A DNA stretch of 64,000 nucleotides, taken from assembly GCF_020873915.1 (NCBI RefSeq), contig NZ_JAHWGP010000036.1, forward strand, positions 1 through 64,000, given 5' to 3'. Made by a program: the position numbers and the translations under genes. Under the pieces are notes generated by a model. It had not been told where the DNA came from and searched no databases. It saw only the letters and a list, made by a program, of their open reading frames with translations. This document shows, piece by piece, positions 25,322 to 33,106 of the stretch (position 1 is its first letter; every line of letters begins with the position of its first letter). Source of the stretch: Streptomyces sp. DH5 (GTDB taxonomy: Bacteria; Actinomycetota; Actinomycetes; Streptomycetales; Streptomycetaceae).

Positions 25322-25516
25322 CCCCTGCCAGGGGACCCGACCACGGCCGAGCGCTCTGTACGGACGGAGCCCCGAGCGCCGAACGGCCTGCCAAAGCCGC
25401 CGGAACCCGGGGTGACGCTGGTGGCTCAACAGAGGCCCCCTGCCAAAGGGGCTCCTGGAGAGCCGGGGTGGCCCGCTTGCCAAAGCGGACCGGGTGGACC
25501 CGCCTGCCAAGGCGGG
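25322..25516. repeat. Five covarying hairpins with constant T-GCC-A loop
   Basis: Hairpins at 25322-25334 (CCCCT-GCC-AGGGG), 25385-25398 (GGCCTGCCAAAGCC), 25437-25451 (CCCCTGCCAAAGGGG), 25473-25488 (CCGCTTGCCAAAGCGG) and 25499-25516 (CCCGCCT-GCCA-AGGCGGG). The stems differ but keep pairing, while the closing T-A pair and GCC(A) loop stay fixed. Spacing between centres shrinks from 63 to 27 bases. Confidence 0.7.
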
Positions 25517-25538
25517 GTGTTGCAACTGAGATGAAGAC

Positions 25539-25645
25539 CCAGCTCGATGAGCTGGAGCCCAGAACCGGCGCCAACCGGGGACTGGGCGGCCGACCTGACG
25601 GTCGGCGAGACGGGCCGCGCGGGGCCACAGTGGATTGCAGTCCAC
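25539..25645. repeat. Three further compact hairpins
   Basis: CCAGCTC-GAT-GAGCTGG (25539-25555), GCCGACC-TGAC-GGTCGGC (25589-25606) and GTGGA-TTGCAG-TCCAC (25630-25645). The three-base loop of the first recalls the telomere hairpins. They continue the cluster on its left without the GCC loop. Confidence 0.6.
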
Positions 25646-25677
25646 CTCATTCGCGCGCGCGGCCGATGGCCGCTAGG

Positions 25678-25974
25678 TCATCCCGACCCCCTTCCGGAGG
25701 CCGGCGTCGTGCTGCCTGCATCCAGCTCAGCGACGTCGGGGAAGCGCTCCGCGAGCCCTTTGAGCAAGTGGATGTAGACCGCGCGATGGGGCCGCCGGGG
25801 GTGGGTCTGGCCTAGCTCCCAGCGGGCTACGGCCAGGCGTTTCACGCCTACGGCGTCCGCGACTTCCTGCTGGGTGAGTCCCGCAGCGAGGCGCAGCTGC
25901 TGGCGCACGCGCGGCGACGGCAGGACGTCGTCAAGGAGAGCGTTGACCCGCTGCATGGGATCCGCGTCGGACAT
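25678..25974 (-). CDS. XRE-family regulator (98 aa)
   Basis: ATG 25974 with GAGAGG upstream. A single HTH at residues ~25-65 (LRLAAGLTQQEVADAVGVKR followed by LAVARWELGQTHPRRPH) matches Cro/CI-type regulators. The C-terminus carries a short helical region and a Ser/Gly tail. Lies between the hairpin cluster and the oxidoreductase operon, on the same strand as both. Confidence 0.85.
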   Translation of the reverse strand: MSDADPMQRVNALLDDVLPSPRVRQQLRLAAGLTQQEVADAVGVKRLAVARWELGQTHPRRPHRAVYIHLLKGLAERFPDVAELDAGSTTPASGRGSG

Positions 25975-26075
25975 GCCCCAACCTCTCATGATCACCGAAT
26001 CCCTGAAAGATACACCACGGGATCGATCTTGGGTAGCGTGCGGCGATACGCCGATAGGGCGGTGGACATCAAAGC

Positions 26076-26984
26076 TCAGCATGGCTTCAGAACCGAGGCG
26101 TAGTAGGACGCGAGCACAGCTTCCGCCCCAGAGCCCTGCGCCGTCGTGACACGTTGGAACTGGGCCGACCTCAAGTCGCCGGCGACCCGGATCCGAGGGT
26201 GCTGTTTACCGGGAGGGCAGTAGCCGTCCTCGCTCGAGGCGAGGCCGTCCAAACCTGCTGGCGTATTGCCGAGGTTGTTCAACACCGTCTTGGCGACGTA
26301 GGACTTGCGCTCACCCTGCCGGTCCTTGACCTGCAAGTTCCACTCGTCTCCGTAGGTCATCGGCGACAGGACGACGTGAGAGACGGGCACGATCCGCACG
26401 CGCTCGTCCCCCGCGACCTCGGCGATCTTGTAGTCATCCGCTGGCGGACAAAGGACATGAAGCGTCGTTGAGGAGTGCGGATGGGTGCGGAGCCATGTTC
26501 CGAGGGGACGGTCCCCTCCGAGAACGTAGGTCCGGCCTGCTAGGTCTGCAGGCTTGGTGCGCCACAGCGGAGGCACGGACATACGTGCGGGAGCGCTGAT
26601 CCAGTCGGCATCGGGCGGAGCCAGGGCGGCCACGCCGGTGGCGACCACGATCAGCTGTGCACTCAGTGCGCGTCCGTCATCGAGTACGAGCTCCGCCCGG
26701 TCGTCGTAGCCGGTGACGCTGACCCCACGGCCCTGCACGACGGAGCATCGGCCGGCCTGCTGTAGGCGGTCCAAGTCGGCGGCGAGGGCTTCAGCAAGTT
26801 GCGGGCCGGTAGACCAGTTGCCAGGGACGTTCTCCAGCGCCCCGATGACATGCAGCTTGCCGCCTACCGAGTCAGCCTCCACGATGACCGTTCGAAGGTT
26901 CAGGCTGGCCGCCATCACCGCGGCCGCCACGCCTGACGGGCCGGCGCCGACCACCAGGACATCTGTCTCGTGCGGTGTGCTCAT
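26076..26984 (-). CDS. FAD-dependent oxidoreductase, thioredoxin-reductase-like without CxxC (302 aa)
   Basis: N-terminal FAD-binding loop DVLVVGAGPSGVAAAV (residues ~8-23) and VIVEADSVGGKL, with a second nucleotide-site region around GRTYVLGGDRPLG. Layout fits thioredoxin-reductase-like ferredoxin-NADP or dithiol-less enzymes, since the CATC-type redox pair is absent. The end carries the conserved IRVAGDLRSAQFQRVTTAQG segment typical of this class. ATG overlaps the isochorismatase stop (ATGA). Substrate unknown. Confidence 0.82.
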   Translation of the reverse strand: MSTPHETDVLVVGAGPSGVAAAVMAASLNLRTVIVEADSVGGKLHVIGALENVPGNWSTGPQLAEALAADLDRLQQAGRCSVVQGRGVSVTGYDDRAELVLDDGRALSAQLIVVATGVAALAPPDADWISAPARMSVPPLWRTKPADLAGRTYVLGGDRPLGTWLRTHPHSSTTLHVLCPPADDYKIAEVAGDERVRIVPVSHVVLSPMTYGDEWNLQVKDRQGERKSYVAKTVLNNLGNTPAGLDGLASSEDGYCPPGKQHPRIRVAGDLRSAQFQRVTTAQGSGAEAVLASYYASVLKPC

Positions 26985-27571
26985 GCGTGGGCTCCCTGCG
27001 TTCCGCTGATTCGGGACAAGACAACCTCGCTCGTGACCAGTTGCTCAGCGCCGATGTTCCGGGCGGCGAGCAGGAGCGCGGCGTCGTGGTAGCGGGCGCC
27101 GCCGGTGGAGGCACAAGCGTCGGTGACGATCCAGGGCCGGTATCCGGCCTGATAGGCGGCGACAGCGGAGTCGTATACGCACGCATCCGTGTCGATGCCG
27201 CACAGCACCAGATCGGTCCAGCCCGCCTCGTGGATGGTCCGGGCGCCTTCGGGAGTGAACACTGACGCCTGGGGCTTGTCGATGATCGCGGCAGCGGTGG
27301 CAGCGAAGGGGGCCAGGTCAGCAACGAAGGCTTGTTCTTCGGGAGTACGCAATCGCGTCCATCCCGTGATCGTCTCGTACGGCGATCCGGGCTCGTTGTG
27401 GAACCGCGACAGCACCACGGGAGCGCCGGCTGCTTGCCAGCCCTCCACCAGCCGAACAACCGCAGGGATGACTCCACGGCTGTGCTGGTTGACAAAGCCC
27501 TGCTGCACATCAATGACCAGCAGCGCTGTCGATCGAGGGTCCACCCACTCCGCCTTCCACATGGCCGTCAC
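26981..27571 (-). CDS. Isochorismatase-family cysteine hydrolase (196 aa)
   Basis: Catalytic triad positions are all visible: Asp in LLVIDVQQGF, Lys in IIDKPQASVF, and Cys in LCGIDTDACVYDSAV. Length is normal. Members hydrolyse isochorismate, nicotinamide or similar amides. Overlaps both neighbours by four bases, so regulator, hydrolase and oxidoreductase form one tightly coupled operon, probably a small catabolic or redox module. Confidence 0.88.
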   Translation of the reverse strand: MTAMWKAEWVDPRSTALLVIDVQQGFVNQHSRGVIPAVVRLVEGWQAAGAPVVLSRFHNEPGSPYETITGWTRLRTPEEQAFVADLAPFAATAAAIIDKPQASVFTPEGARTIHEAGWTDLVLCGIDTDACVYDSAVAAYQAGYRPWIVTDACASTGGARYHDAALLLAARNIGAEQLVTSEVVLSRISGTQGAHA

Positions 27572-28737
27572 GGATTGCTGTCTCGGAGAGCGTCCTGGGC
27601 GGCGCGCAGCCGATCAGGAAGTTCGCTGGTGGCCAGGATGGCCTCGCGCATCACCCGGTGTTGGGCAGTCTCAGTGGGGCGTGCGGTAGTGAGCCGGAAG
27701 TATGCGCTGCGCAGAAAGCGCCAACCGTAGGCCGTCGGCATCACCGGGTCCTGGCCGTCTTCGATCATGTGCAGGATGTGCGACGAGAGGGCCCAGAGGG
27801 CCTGCACGTCGAGCTCAAGAGCCACGATCTGGCTCATGGTCAAAGCCCGCTCGTCCGACTGTGGGTGATAGGCGACGCCAGACCAGCCGACGACGCCGCG
27901 GGAGACTCCACCGTCGAATGTCACGGCCTCCGGGTGAGCCCAGCCCTCACGGAACTTGGCTTCCTCTACCCCCGGCCCGAGCGGCACCACATCTGCTGGA
28001 TTCTGCCGGTTGACCAGCACCGATGGCGTAGCGAGCAGCTGGAGAGCCGTATCCAGGCCAGCACTTGACCAGGAATGCGTGCGGAGCTCGTAGGCCGAAA
28101 GCACGTACTGCGGAACGAGCGACTGGGCAGGCTGGTCCTTGCCGTCGCCGTGGCGGGCCAGCAGGCGAGCCATCCGCTCGCCCACCCAGCCCGGCTCCTT
28201 CAGGTATGTGCGGTAACGCCACAACGCCAACTCGGTCAACGACTCGAGGCGGTGGTGCTCCTCGAGATGCACCACCGCGACACCGCAGGCGTATATGTGC
28301 ACCGTCGACGACTGCGCGGAAGGGTGGTCAGCCAGCAGGACTTGCTGCTCCAAGCCGCCTGGCCCTGACTCACTCGGCGAACCCGCAGCGTACAGAGGCG
28401 TACTGCACTCACCGAGGTACACCGGCAAGAACTTATGGGAGACGACCGTGCACGGTGCCGGACGCGCTGCCGACTCCGCGTTGACGGGAGCTGACGCTCC
28501 ACGCAGCGCTGCCAGACGGAGGCTGAACGCCTCCTGCTCAGCCGGGGTGCACTGGAGGAGCGCCGTGTCCAGGATCTGGGCCATCTGGGGACGGCAGACG
28601 CTCGTCTTGTTCCGCTGCCAGTTCGAGACGGTCCGGGGGCTGATGCCGAGACGCCCGGCGAACTCACGCACGGACGCTCGCATCACCGACCGCAACAGCA
28701 GCGCCTCCTCACCTGTCCACCTGTCCACAGCGATCAC
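27568..28737 (-). CDS. XRE-family regulator heading the hydrolase operon (389 aa)
   Basis: N-terminal HTH (ASVREFAGRLGISPRTVSNW, residues ~21-40) followed by QRNKTSVCRPQMAQILDTAL, then a ~300-residue effector-like region without recognised domain. GTG 28737 is used; starts are ambiguous because no strong ribosome site is seen. Its stop overlaps the hydrolase start, so it is co-transcribed with the two enzymes it probably controls. Confidence 0.75.
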   Translation of the reverse strand: MIAVDRWTGEEALLLRSVMRASVREFAGRLGISPRTVSNWQRNKTSVCRPQMAQILDTALLQCTPAEQEAFSLRLAALRGASAPVNAESAARPAPCTVVSHKFLPVYLGECSTPLYAAGSPSESGPGGLEQQVLLADHPSAQSSTVHIYACGVAVVHLEEHHRLESLTELALWRYRTYLKEPGWVGERMARLLARHGDGKDQPAQSLVPQYVLSAYELRTHSWSSAGLDTALQLLATPSVLVNRQNPADVVPLGPGVEEAKFREGWAHPEAVTFDGGVSRGVVGWSGVAYHPQSDERALTMSQIVALELDVQALWALSSHILHMIEDGQDPVMPTAYGWRFLRSAYFRLTTARPTETAQHRVMREAILATSELPDRLRAAQDALRDSNP

Positions 28738-28944
28738 TACACACCCCCTTGGCGGTCACCTTCCAGGTGTCAACGACGCTATTGCCACGCTGTTGCTACA
28801 CCACTTCCACGGTCGGACATCTCGCTCAAGGCCCGTGGTGCGGATGCTGTTTCTTGTTGATCCACACCCGCAATTCCGGCCGGAGGAACCATGGCGATCC
28901 CGGGCACAACCCAGTGCCGCGCTCGCATCGAGTCCCGCGTGCCG

Positions 28945-29643
28945 TCAGGCATCGAAGCGCCTGCTGAGTTGTATGGCAGCCAGCACGCTGTCCGGCTGCC
29001 CGTCGTACACGATGTGCGGCTCATCGTCGGTCGGCGGGGAGAAACGGCCCGCATGCCTGAGCAGGTCCTCCTCGCTGAACTCGATGCTGTTCGGGTCGAC
29101 CAGCGACTGCTCGTTGCGCTTCCGGATTCGGTCCCAGCGCACCTCATGCGGCACAGGCAAGTAGATGAGGACAGGCGCACCGCCGGCCTCCATCACGGTC
29201 GCTGCCCACTGGGCCCGCTCTTCCGGAGTCCAGAAGCCGTGGTCAACCACGACCTCGTGTCCGGCCGCCAGGAGCTCCTGGAGCTCAAGGGCGATGTCCT
29301 TGAGCACGGGCGCCTCCCGGACCCTGAACTGCCCGCGGGGAAAGTCCCGGCCGTAGTGGCCGTAACGGCGGAACATCTCCTCATCAGGGCACAGGCGCCG
29401 GAAGCCGGCCTCCTCCAGGGCGCGGGCGAGAGTCGTCTTGCCGGAGCCTTGGAGGCCGGACATGAGGATTGCGCGTGGCGCGGGTCCCGGTCGGCCGGAC
29501 AACGCGGCGGAGATGCGCGTGATCTCGAATCGTCCTTCCAGAGTGAGGGTGTCCGTGTGGTCGGCCCGGAAGAGTTGGCTGAGGCGGGCTTCGAGACAGG
29601 AGACGAGCGTGTCGTCGAGGATGGCGACGTTCGGCACGGTCAC
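28945..29643 (-). CDS. P-loop kinase (AAA_33/zeta-like) (232 aa)
   Basis: Walker A loop SGLQGSGKTTLARAL at residues ~62-76, acidic motif LCPDEEM and base motif EVVVDHGFWTPEER, then a LID-like RWDRIRKRNEQ. This is the organisation of polynucleotide-kinase-like and zeta-toxin-like kinases; the substrate cannot be told. It overlaps the GntR regulator gene by four bases, forming a two-gene operon. Confidence 0.8.
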   Translation of the reverse strand: MTVPNVAILDDTLVSCLEARLSQLFRADHTDTLTLEGRFEITRISAALSGRPGPAPRAILMSGLQGSGKTTLARALEEAGFRRLCPDEEMFRRYGHYGRDFPRGQFRVREAPVLKDIALELQELLAAGHEVVVDHGFWTPEERAQWAATVMEAGGAPVLIYLPVPHEVRWDRIRKRNEQSLVDPNSIEFSEEDLLRHAGRFSPPTDDEPHIVYDGQPDSVLAAIQLSRRFDA

Positions 29644-30398
29644 CGAAGCACCTCTGATGTCGTGCGACGGGTGCGGCCTGGGGCGCCCAGGTCCATGCCG
29701 TACTCCAGCAGCTCGCCGTCGGCGTCCAGGAATTGCGCGGTCAGCACGAGGATCGCTGCGATGGTGCCAGCCTCCAGTTCCAGGAGCTCGAGGTCCTGCG
29801 ACGTGGCGATGCGAGCCGTCTCCTCATCCACGCGCTTCACGATCTGGCGACCCGTGGCCCGAGCGATCAGGTCCAGCGAGAGGCCGCCCTTGAGTCGCTC
29901 GCTTCGGGCCAGCTCCGGTACGGCCTGGGCGAATTCCGCTGGGATCCATGACGTGGAGTGGGAGACGATGCCATGACCGTCCCGGTAGACACGGCTGCGG
30001 CGAATGACGTCGTCACCAGGCGAAATGCCCAGCACGTGAGCGACGTCTTCTGGAGCCTCGACTATGCCGGCGGTGTGACCGGACGACTTCTCGCCGACGC
30101 CCCACGACGACTGCGTCTTGCTGCTGCGGTCGTGGCGTTCCGCCCCGGAGGACAGCGAGATGGGGCGCTCCATCACCTCAGTGCCGACGCCCGGGATGCC
30201 CCGCACCAGCTTCTCTTCGCGCAGCAGCCGCATGGCTCGGTCCGCGGTGGCTGTGCTGACCTCCCACTCTGTTGCCAGCGTCTTGATGCTGGGCAGGAGG
30301 TCGCCCGGCGAGAGCTCCCCGGAGCTGATCAGGTCGCGGTAGTGGGCCGCGATGCGCGCGTACGGCGGCCGATTGTCGGCTCGGGGTGGCCCGGACAT
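29640..30398 (-). CDS. GntR/HutC-family regulator (252 aa)
   Basis: ATG 30398 with AAGGAGG nine bases upstream. N-terminal winged helix (ARIAAHYRDLISSGELSPGD, then LLPSIKTLATEWEVSTATAD) is diagnostic of GntR; a C-terminal UTRA ligand domain (~90-250) contains VIRRSRVYRDGHGIVSHSTS. The tandem repeat at 30461-30480 upstream is the likely operator, giving autoregulation together with the kinase gene. Confidence 0.88.
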   Translation of the reverse strand: MSGPPRADNRPPYARIAAHYRDLISSGELSPGDLLPSIKTLATEWEVSTATADRAMRLLREEKLVRGIPGVGTEVMERPISLSSGAERHDRSSKTQSSWGVGEKSSGHTAGIVEAPEDVAHVLGISPGDDVIRRSRVYRDGHGIVSHSTSWIPAEFAQAVPELARSERLKGGLSLDLIARATGRQIVKRVDEETARIATSQDLELLELEAGTIAAILVLTAQFLDADGELLEYGMDLGAPGRTRRTTSEVLR

Positions 30399-30729
30399 GT
30401 GCCTTCGCCTCCTTCGATTTTTCTCTGGGTGCCTCACTATACCGCTTGACACATGAGGGTACCTGATGCAACCTGATGTATGTAAGGCGCCGGTGATCCT
30501 CTGAGATCACCGAGTGAGCACCACCGCAAGACCGTAGGAAGTCGTCCGCCTCGCAAGAGGGGGCCGGGTTGATGGCAAGAGCAAATCCCCGGGTTCTCGA
30601 CTCTCTACTGCACGTCGCAGCGCTATGCGCTGTCCGTCCGTCAGGACGCCGGGTCCTTCCCGTGCGGCCTGGCGGGCGGAGAGAGCACCGCGACGCAACC
30701 CAACCCCTTCGCACATGAGGAGATCCCGC
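30399..30729. other. Divergent promoter region
   Basis: Holds the tandem repeat at 30461-30480, a TATAGT-like -10 hexamer on the minus strand near 30437-30442 for the GntR operon, and a TTGACA hexamer on the plus strand at 30445-30450. No gene is seen. Confidence 0.45.
30461..30480. promoter_or_regulatory. Tandem ACCTGATG repeats, likely GntR operator
   Basis: ACCTGATGCA and ACCTGATGTA stand head to tail with a 10-bp period, directly upstream of the GntR regulator promoter. Same-face direct repeats fit operator binding. Confidence 0.55.
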
Positions 30730-31296
30730 ATGTCCATCACCGCCGCGATGCCCGCAGCCAAGGAACGCCACCGGACCCGCCGGAAGCGGGCCAGCTCCCT
30801 CCCCGCCATCAAGCTCTCCCGGCTCCTGCCCTCGCACATTGACCTGCGCGACCCGCTCAAGGCCGTCCTGGTCTGCCCGGACTGCGAGACCTGGGTGCCC
30901 ATTACCGGCATGTACAGCAAGGTTCAAAAGCTGGTCCCGCACCACACCGGCAAGGCCGGCGTCGCCGCCGCACTCCGCTGCCGGAGCAGCAACCGCCGTG
31001 TCGAGTGGGACATGACGATCCCCGAGTGGCGCCAGGCGCTGACCGATGCGGTTAAGGAAGCTGCCAGCCGCCAGCCCACCACGGTGCTGCCTAAGGCTTT
31101 CAGCCCGCAGACCGACCGGACCCTGCGGGCCCGTGCAGCGCGCACGCCGGCTACTCGCGTGGCCGACTGGGACGCAGTGCTGCCCCGCGTGGCAGCCGCC
31201 GACGAGAAGCGCCGGGCGGTGCCCGCTGGTGACACCCCGGCGGAGGGCCCCGCGGTTCCGCTGGACACGCTCCACCCCAAGCGCCCTCAGCGCTGA
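30730..31296 (+). CDS. Unknown basic protein with zinc-ribbon half (188 aa)
   Basis: ATG 30730 with AGGAG eight bases upstream. Contains LVCPDCETWVPITG and a later ALRCRSSNRR, possibly a zinc site, followed by a long basic, Ala/Arg-rich C-terminus. First gene of the rightward train that continues to 52 kb. Family not recognised beyond similarity in style to plasmid-borne conserved proteins. Confidence 0.65.
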   Translation: MSITAAMPAAKERHRTRRKRASSLPAIKLSRLLPSHIDLRDPLKAVLVCPDCETWVPITGMYSKVQKLVPHHTGKAGVAAALRCRSSNRRVEWDMTIPEWRQALTDAVKEAASRQPTTVLPKAFSPQTDRTLRARAARTPATRVADWDAVLPRVAAADEKRRAVPAGDTPAEGPAVPLDTLHPKRPQR

Positions 31297-31314
31297 ACCG
31301 CCCCGCACGAACGA

Positions 31315-31360
31315 CCACGGCCCCGGCTGTCCCGATCGCTCGGGACAGCCGGGGCCGTGG
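31315..31360. terminator. 21-bp stem terminator
   Basis: Perfect 21-bp inverted repeat (31315-31335 and 31340-31360) around TCGC, immediately after the stop of the previous gene. One of the strongest hairpins in the window. Confidence 0.9.
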
Positions 31361-31459
31361 CTGCTCGTACAGCAGTCAGCTCCCCATTTGGGGAGTGATC
31401 GCGACAGCCCTTGGGATTGCGGCCCGTGGGGCTGTCCAGGACCTGAATCGGAGGACCTG

Positions 31460-31633
31460 ATGCAGCAAAGCATGACACGCACCATCCCCGCCCCGGCGAA
31501 CGGCCCGGACCGCGAGCGCACCGTCGCTCTCCACCGGCTGGTCCGCCACCTGGTGGCCGACGGCGACGCGCGGGCCGCGAAGGCCGGCCGCCGCGCCCGC
31601 CGCACCCTCTCCGAGATGGAGACGGTCCGGTGA
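31460..31633 (+). CDS. Small basic protein (57 aa)
   Basis: ATG 31460 with GGAGG five bases upstream. Mostly helical and Arg-rich (TVALHRLVRHLVADGDARAA, then KAGRRARRTLSEM). Overlaps the next short gene by four bases. Unknown. Confidence 0.55.
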   Translation: MQQSMTRTIPAPANGPDRERTVALHRLVRHLVADGDARAAKAGRRARRTLSEMETVR

Positions 31634-31728
31634 ACGCCGCCGTGCTCGCCCTGACCGACGCGGAGCGCGAGGAGCTCTCGCGTAAGAACGCTGAGCAGAA
31701 CAAGCGGTCGGAGAACAACCGTCGCTGA
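31630..31728 (+). CDS. Very small coupled ORF (32 aa)
   Basis: GTG 31630 overlaps the preceding stop (GTGA). Encodes a charged helix (LALTDAEREELSRKNAEQNK, then RSENNRR). Size is below usual gene-finder limits; support comes from coupling and helix-like composition. Confidence 0.45.
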   Translation: MNAAVLALTDAEREELSRKNAEQNKRSENNRR

Positions 31729-31830
31729 CTCCCCCGGCATTGCCCGTCGTCTCCGCCCCGTCCCGGGCGGGGCCGGCGGAGAGCGTCGGGAGTTCACCCC
31801 CGCTCCGGCCATCCGGCCGCCAACACGTGA

Positions 31831-31861
31831 ACAGCCCCGGGGATTGCGCCCCCGGGGCTGT
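31831..31861. terminator. 12-bp stem hairpin
   Basis: ACAGCCCCGGGG pairs with CCCCGGGGCTGT across a short loop, just upstream of the WhiB gene. Separates it from the small ORFs. Confidence 0.75.
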
Positions 31862-31886
31862 CGTACGGACCTTTTGGGAGGCCCTG

Positions 31887-32192
31887 ATGAACCGCTCCAT
31901 CGTACGCACCAGCTACGCGCCCGACGCGGACCTGCCGGTCAACACGAACTGGCGCGACCGCAGCGCGTGCCGCGAGGAAGACCCCGACCTGTTCTTCCCG
32001 ATCGGCAACACCGGCCCGGCGCTGCTCCAGACCGAGGAGGCGAAGGCCGTGTGCCGTCGCTGCCCGGTCATGGAGCGCTGCCTGCAGTGGGCGCTGGAGA
32101 GCGGCCAGGAGCACGGCGTGTGGGGCGGCCTCGACGAGGACGAGCGGCGCCGGATGAAGCGCCGCGCCGCCCGCAAGCGCGCCGACGCCTGA
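31887..32192 (+). CDS. WhiB-family iron-sulfur regulator (101 aa)
   Basis: Four conserved cysteines (SAC, AVC-x2-C, ERC) that hold a 4Fe-4S cluster, the GVWGGLDEDERRR turn, and a basic DNA-binding tail (MKRRAARKRADA). Length typical. WhiB proteins work with sigma factors in development and stress response; plasmid copies may adjust host differentiation to plasmid needs. ATG 31887 with GGGAGG upstream. Confidence 0.93.
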   Translation: MNRSIVRTSYAPDADLPVNTNWRDRSACREEDPDLFFPIGNTGPALLQTEEAKAVCRRCPVMERCLQWALESGQEHGVWGGLDEDERRRMKRRAARKRADA

Positions 32193-32247
32193 CCGCTGGA
32201 CGGGACCGGCGGGCAAGTTCTGGCCCGCCCCGCAGCACTGCCATCGA

Positions 32248-32278
32248 CCGGCCGCCCGCACGACGGGCGGCCGGCCTT
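32248..32278. terminator. Terminator after the WhiB gene
   Basis: Stem CCGGCCGCCCG/CGGGCGGCCGG with loop CACGA, followed by CCTTT. Confidence 0.8.
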
Positions 32279-32333
32279 TCGCACGCCTCCAGCCCGGGAA
32301 TGCCTCGGGCTCCCTTCCTCCCCGGGAGAGCTC

Positions 32334-32573
32334 ATGGACCGCACCACCACGACCGTCACCGGCACCCGGCTGCCGGACTCGCTATGCAGGCACACCCCGA
32401 AGTGCCCGTCGGCCGACAGCCCGGACCGCGAGGCCGCCGCCGTCGCGGCCGGCCACCCGGAGCAGGGCTGGAGCCTGCTGTGCAACGCCGTCGTGCTCTT
32501 CGAGGACACCGGCGAGCTGCTCCCCGACGGACGCGTCGTCGCCCCGCACCGGCCCCTCGCGGCCGCGGCCTGA
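32334..32573 (+). CDS. DUF5999 family protein (79 aa)
   Basis: Strong resemblance to the small actinobacterial DUF5999 family: LCRHTPKCPSADSPDREAA, then HPEQGWSLLCNAVVLFEDTG and LLPDGRVV. Cysteines may bind metal. Function unknown; often found beside WhiB and plasmid spread genes. GGGAG upstream of ATG 32334. Confidence 0.85.
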   Translation: MDRTTTTVTGTRLPDSLCRHTPKCPSADSPDREAAAVAAGHPEQGWSLLCNAVVLFEDTGELLPDGRVVAPHRPLAAAA

Positions 32574-32682
32574 CTGACGGCTGCCTGATCCGCCCGCACC
32601 GACCGCTCACCACCGTGGCGGCCGGGTCGGGCGGTGACGGGGAGCCGGACAGTCCGGACCACTGACGCGTCAAGGAGTTGCC

Positions 32683-33048
32683 GTGCGCGACAACGCCCAG
32701 AGGACCACCCCCGCAATCAAGTTCCAACGGGGCCAGTTCGTCCTGTACCGCGACCCGGAGATGTTCTGGAGCGGGCAGGCCGGCCACACCTTCGTGTGCC
32801 GGGTCCAGCGGACCTGGCTGGAGGGCACGTACGACCTGGTCGCCGTGGCCACCGGCCGCTTCGTCCACGACGCCAGCGGCGACTACATGCGGCTGCTGCC
32901 GCCCGTCGACGCGATGCGCGACATCGACACCGCCCCGCTGAACACCGACGGCGCGGCCGACGACATGACCGCAGCCGCCATCGCCTGGCTCACCCAGCAG
33001 CACGCGACCGCCAACCAGCGGCCGGAGCTGCCCGCCCAGCGCGACTGA
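32683..33048 (+). CDS. Unknown protein (121 aa)
   Basis: GTG 32683 with AAGGAG six bases upstream. N-terminal half looks like a small beta domain (IKFQRGQFVLYRDPEMFW, later TFVCRVQRTWLEGTYDLVAV) and the C-terminal half is helical. Ends shortly before the large coiled-coil gene. Family not recognised. Confidence 0.6.
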   Translation: MRDNAQRTTPAIKFQRGQFVLYRDPEMFWSGQAGHTFVCRVQRTWLEGTYDLVAVATGRFVHDASGDYMRLLPPVDAMRDIDTAPLNTDGAADDMTAAAIAWLTQQHATANQRPELPAQRD

Positions 33049-33106
33049 CCCGACCACCCGTGACCCGCCGCCCCGCGAGGGCGGCATCGACCTGGAAGGA
33101 GGCGGC

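Larger units (their letters stand above)
24896..25677. other. Non-coding, hairpin-rich candidate origin region
   Basis: No gene is supported in 780 bases. From 25322 to 25645 it holds eight compact hairpins in quick succession. It lies directly upstream of the winged-helix/DciA operon, the usual position of a plasmid origin. Confidence 0.5.

Noticed and set aside
25322-25516. CRISPR array
   Set aside because: Repeats are short hairpins with differing stems and irregular spacing; no constant repeat-spacer structure and no cas genes.
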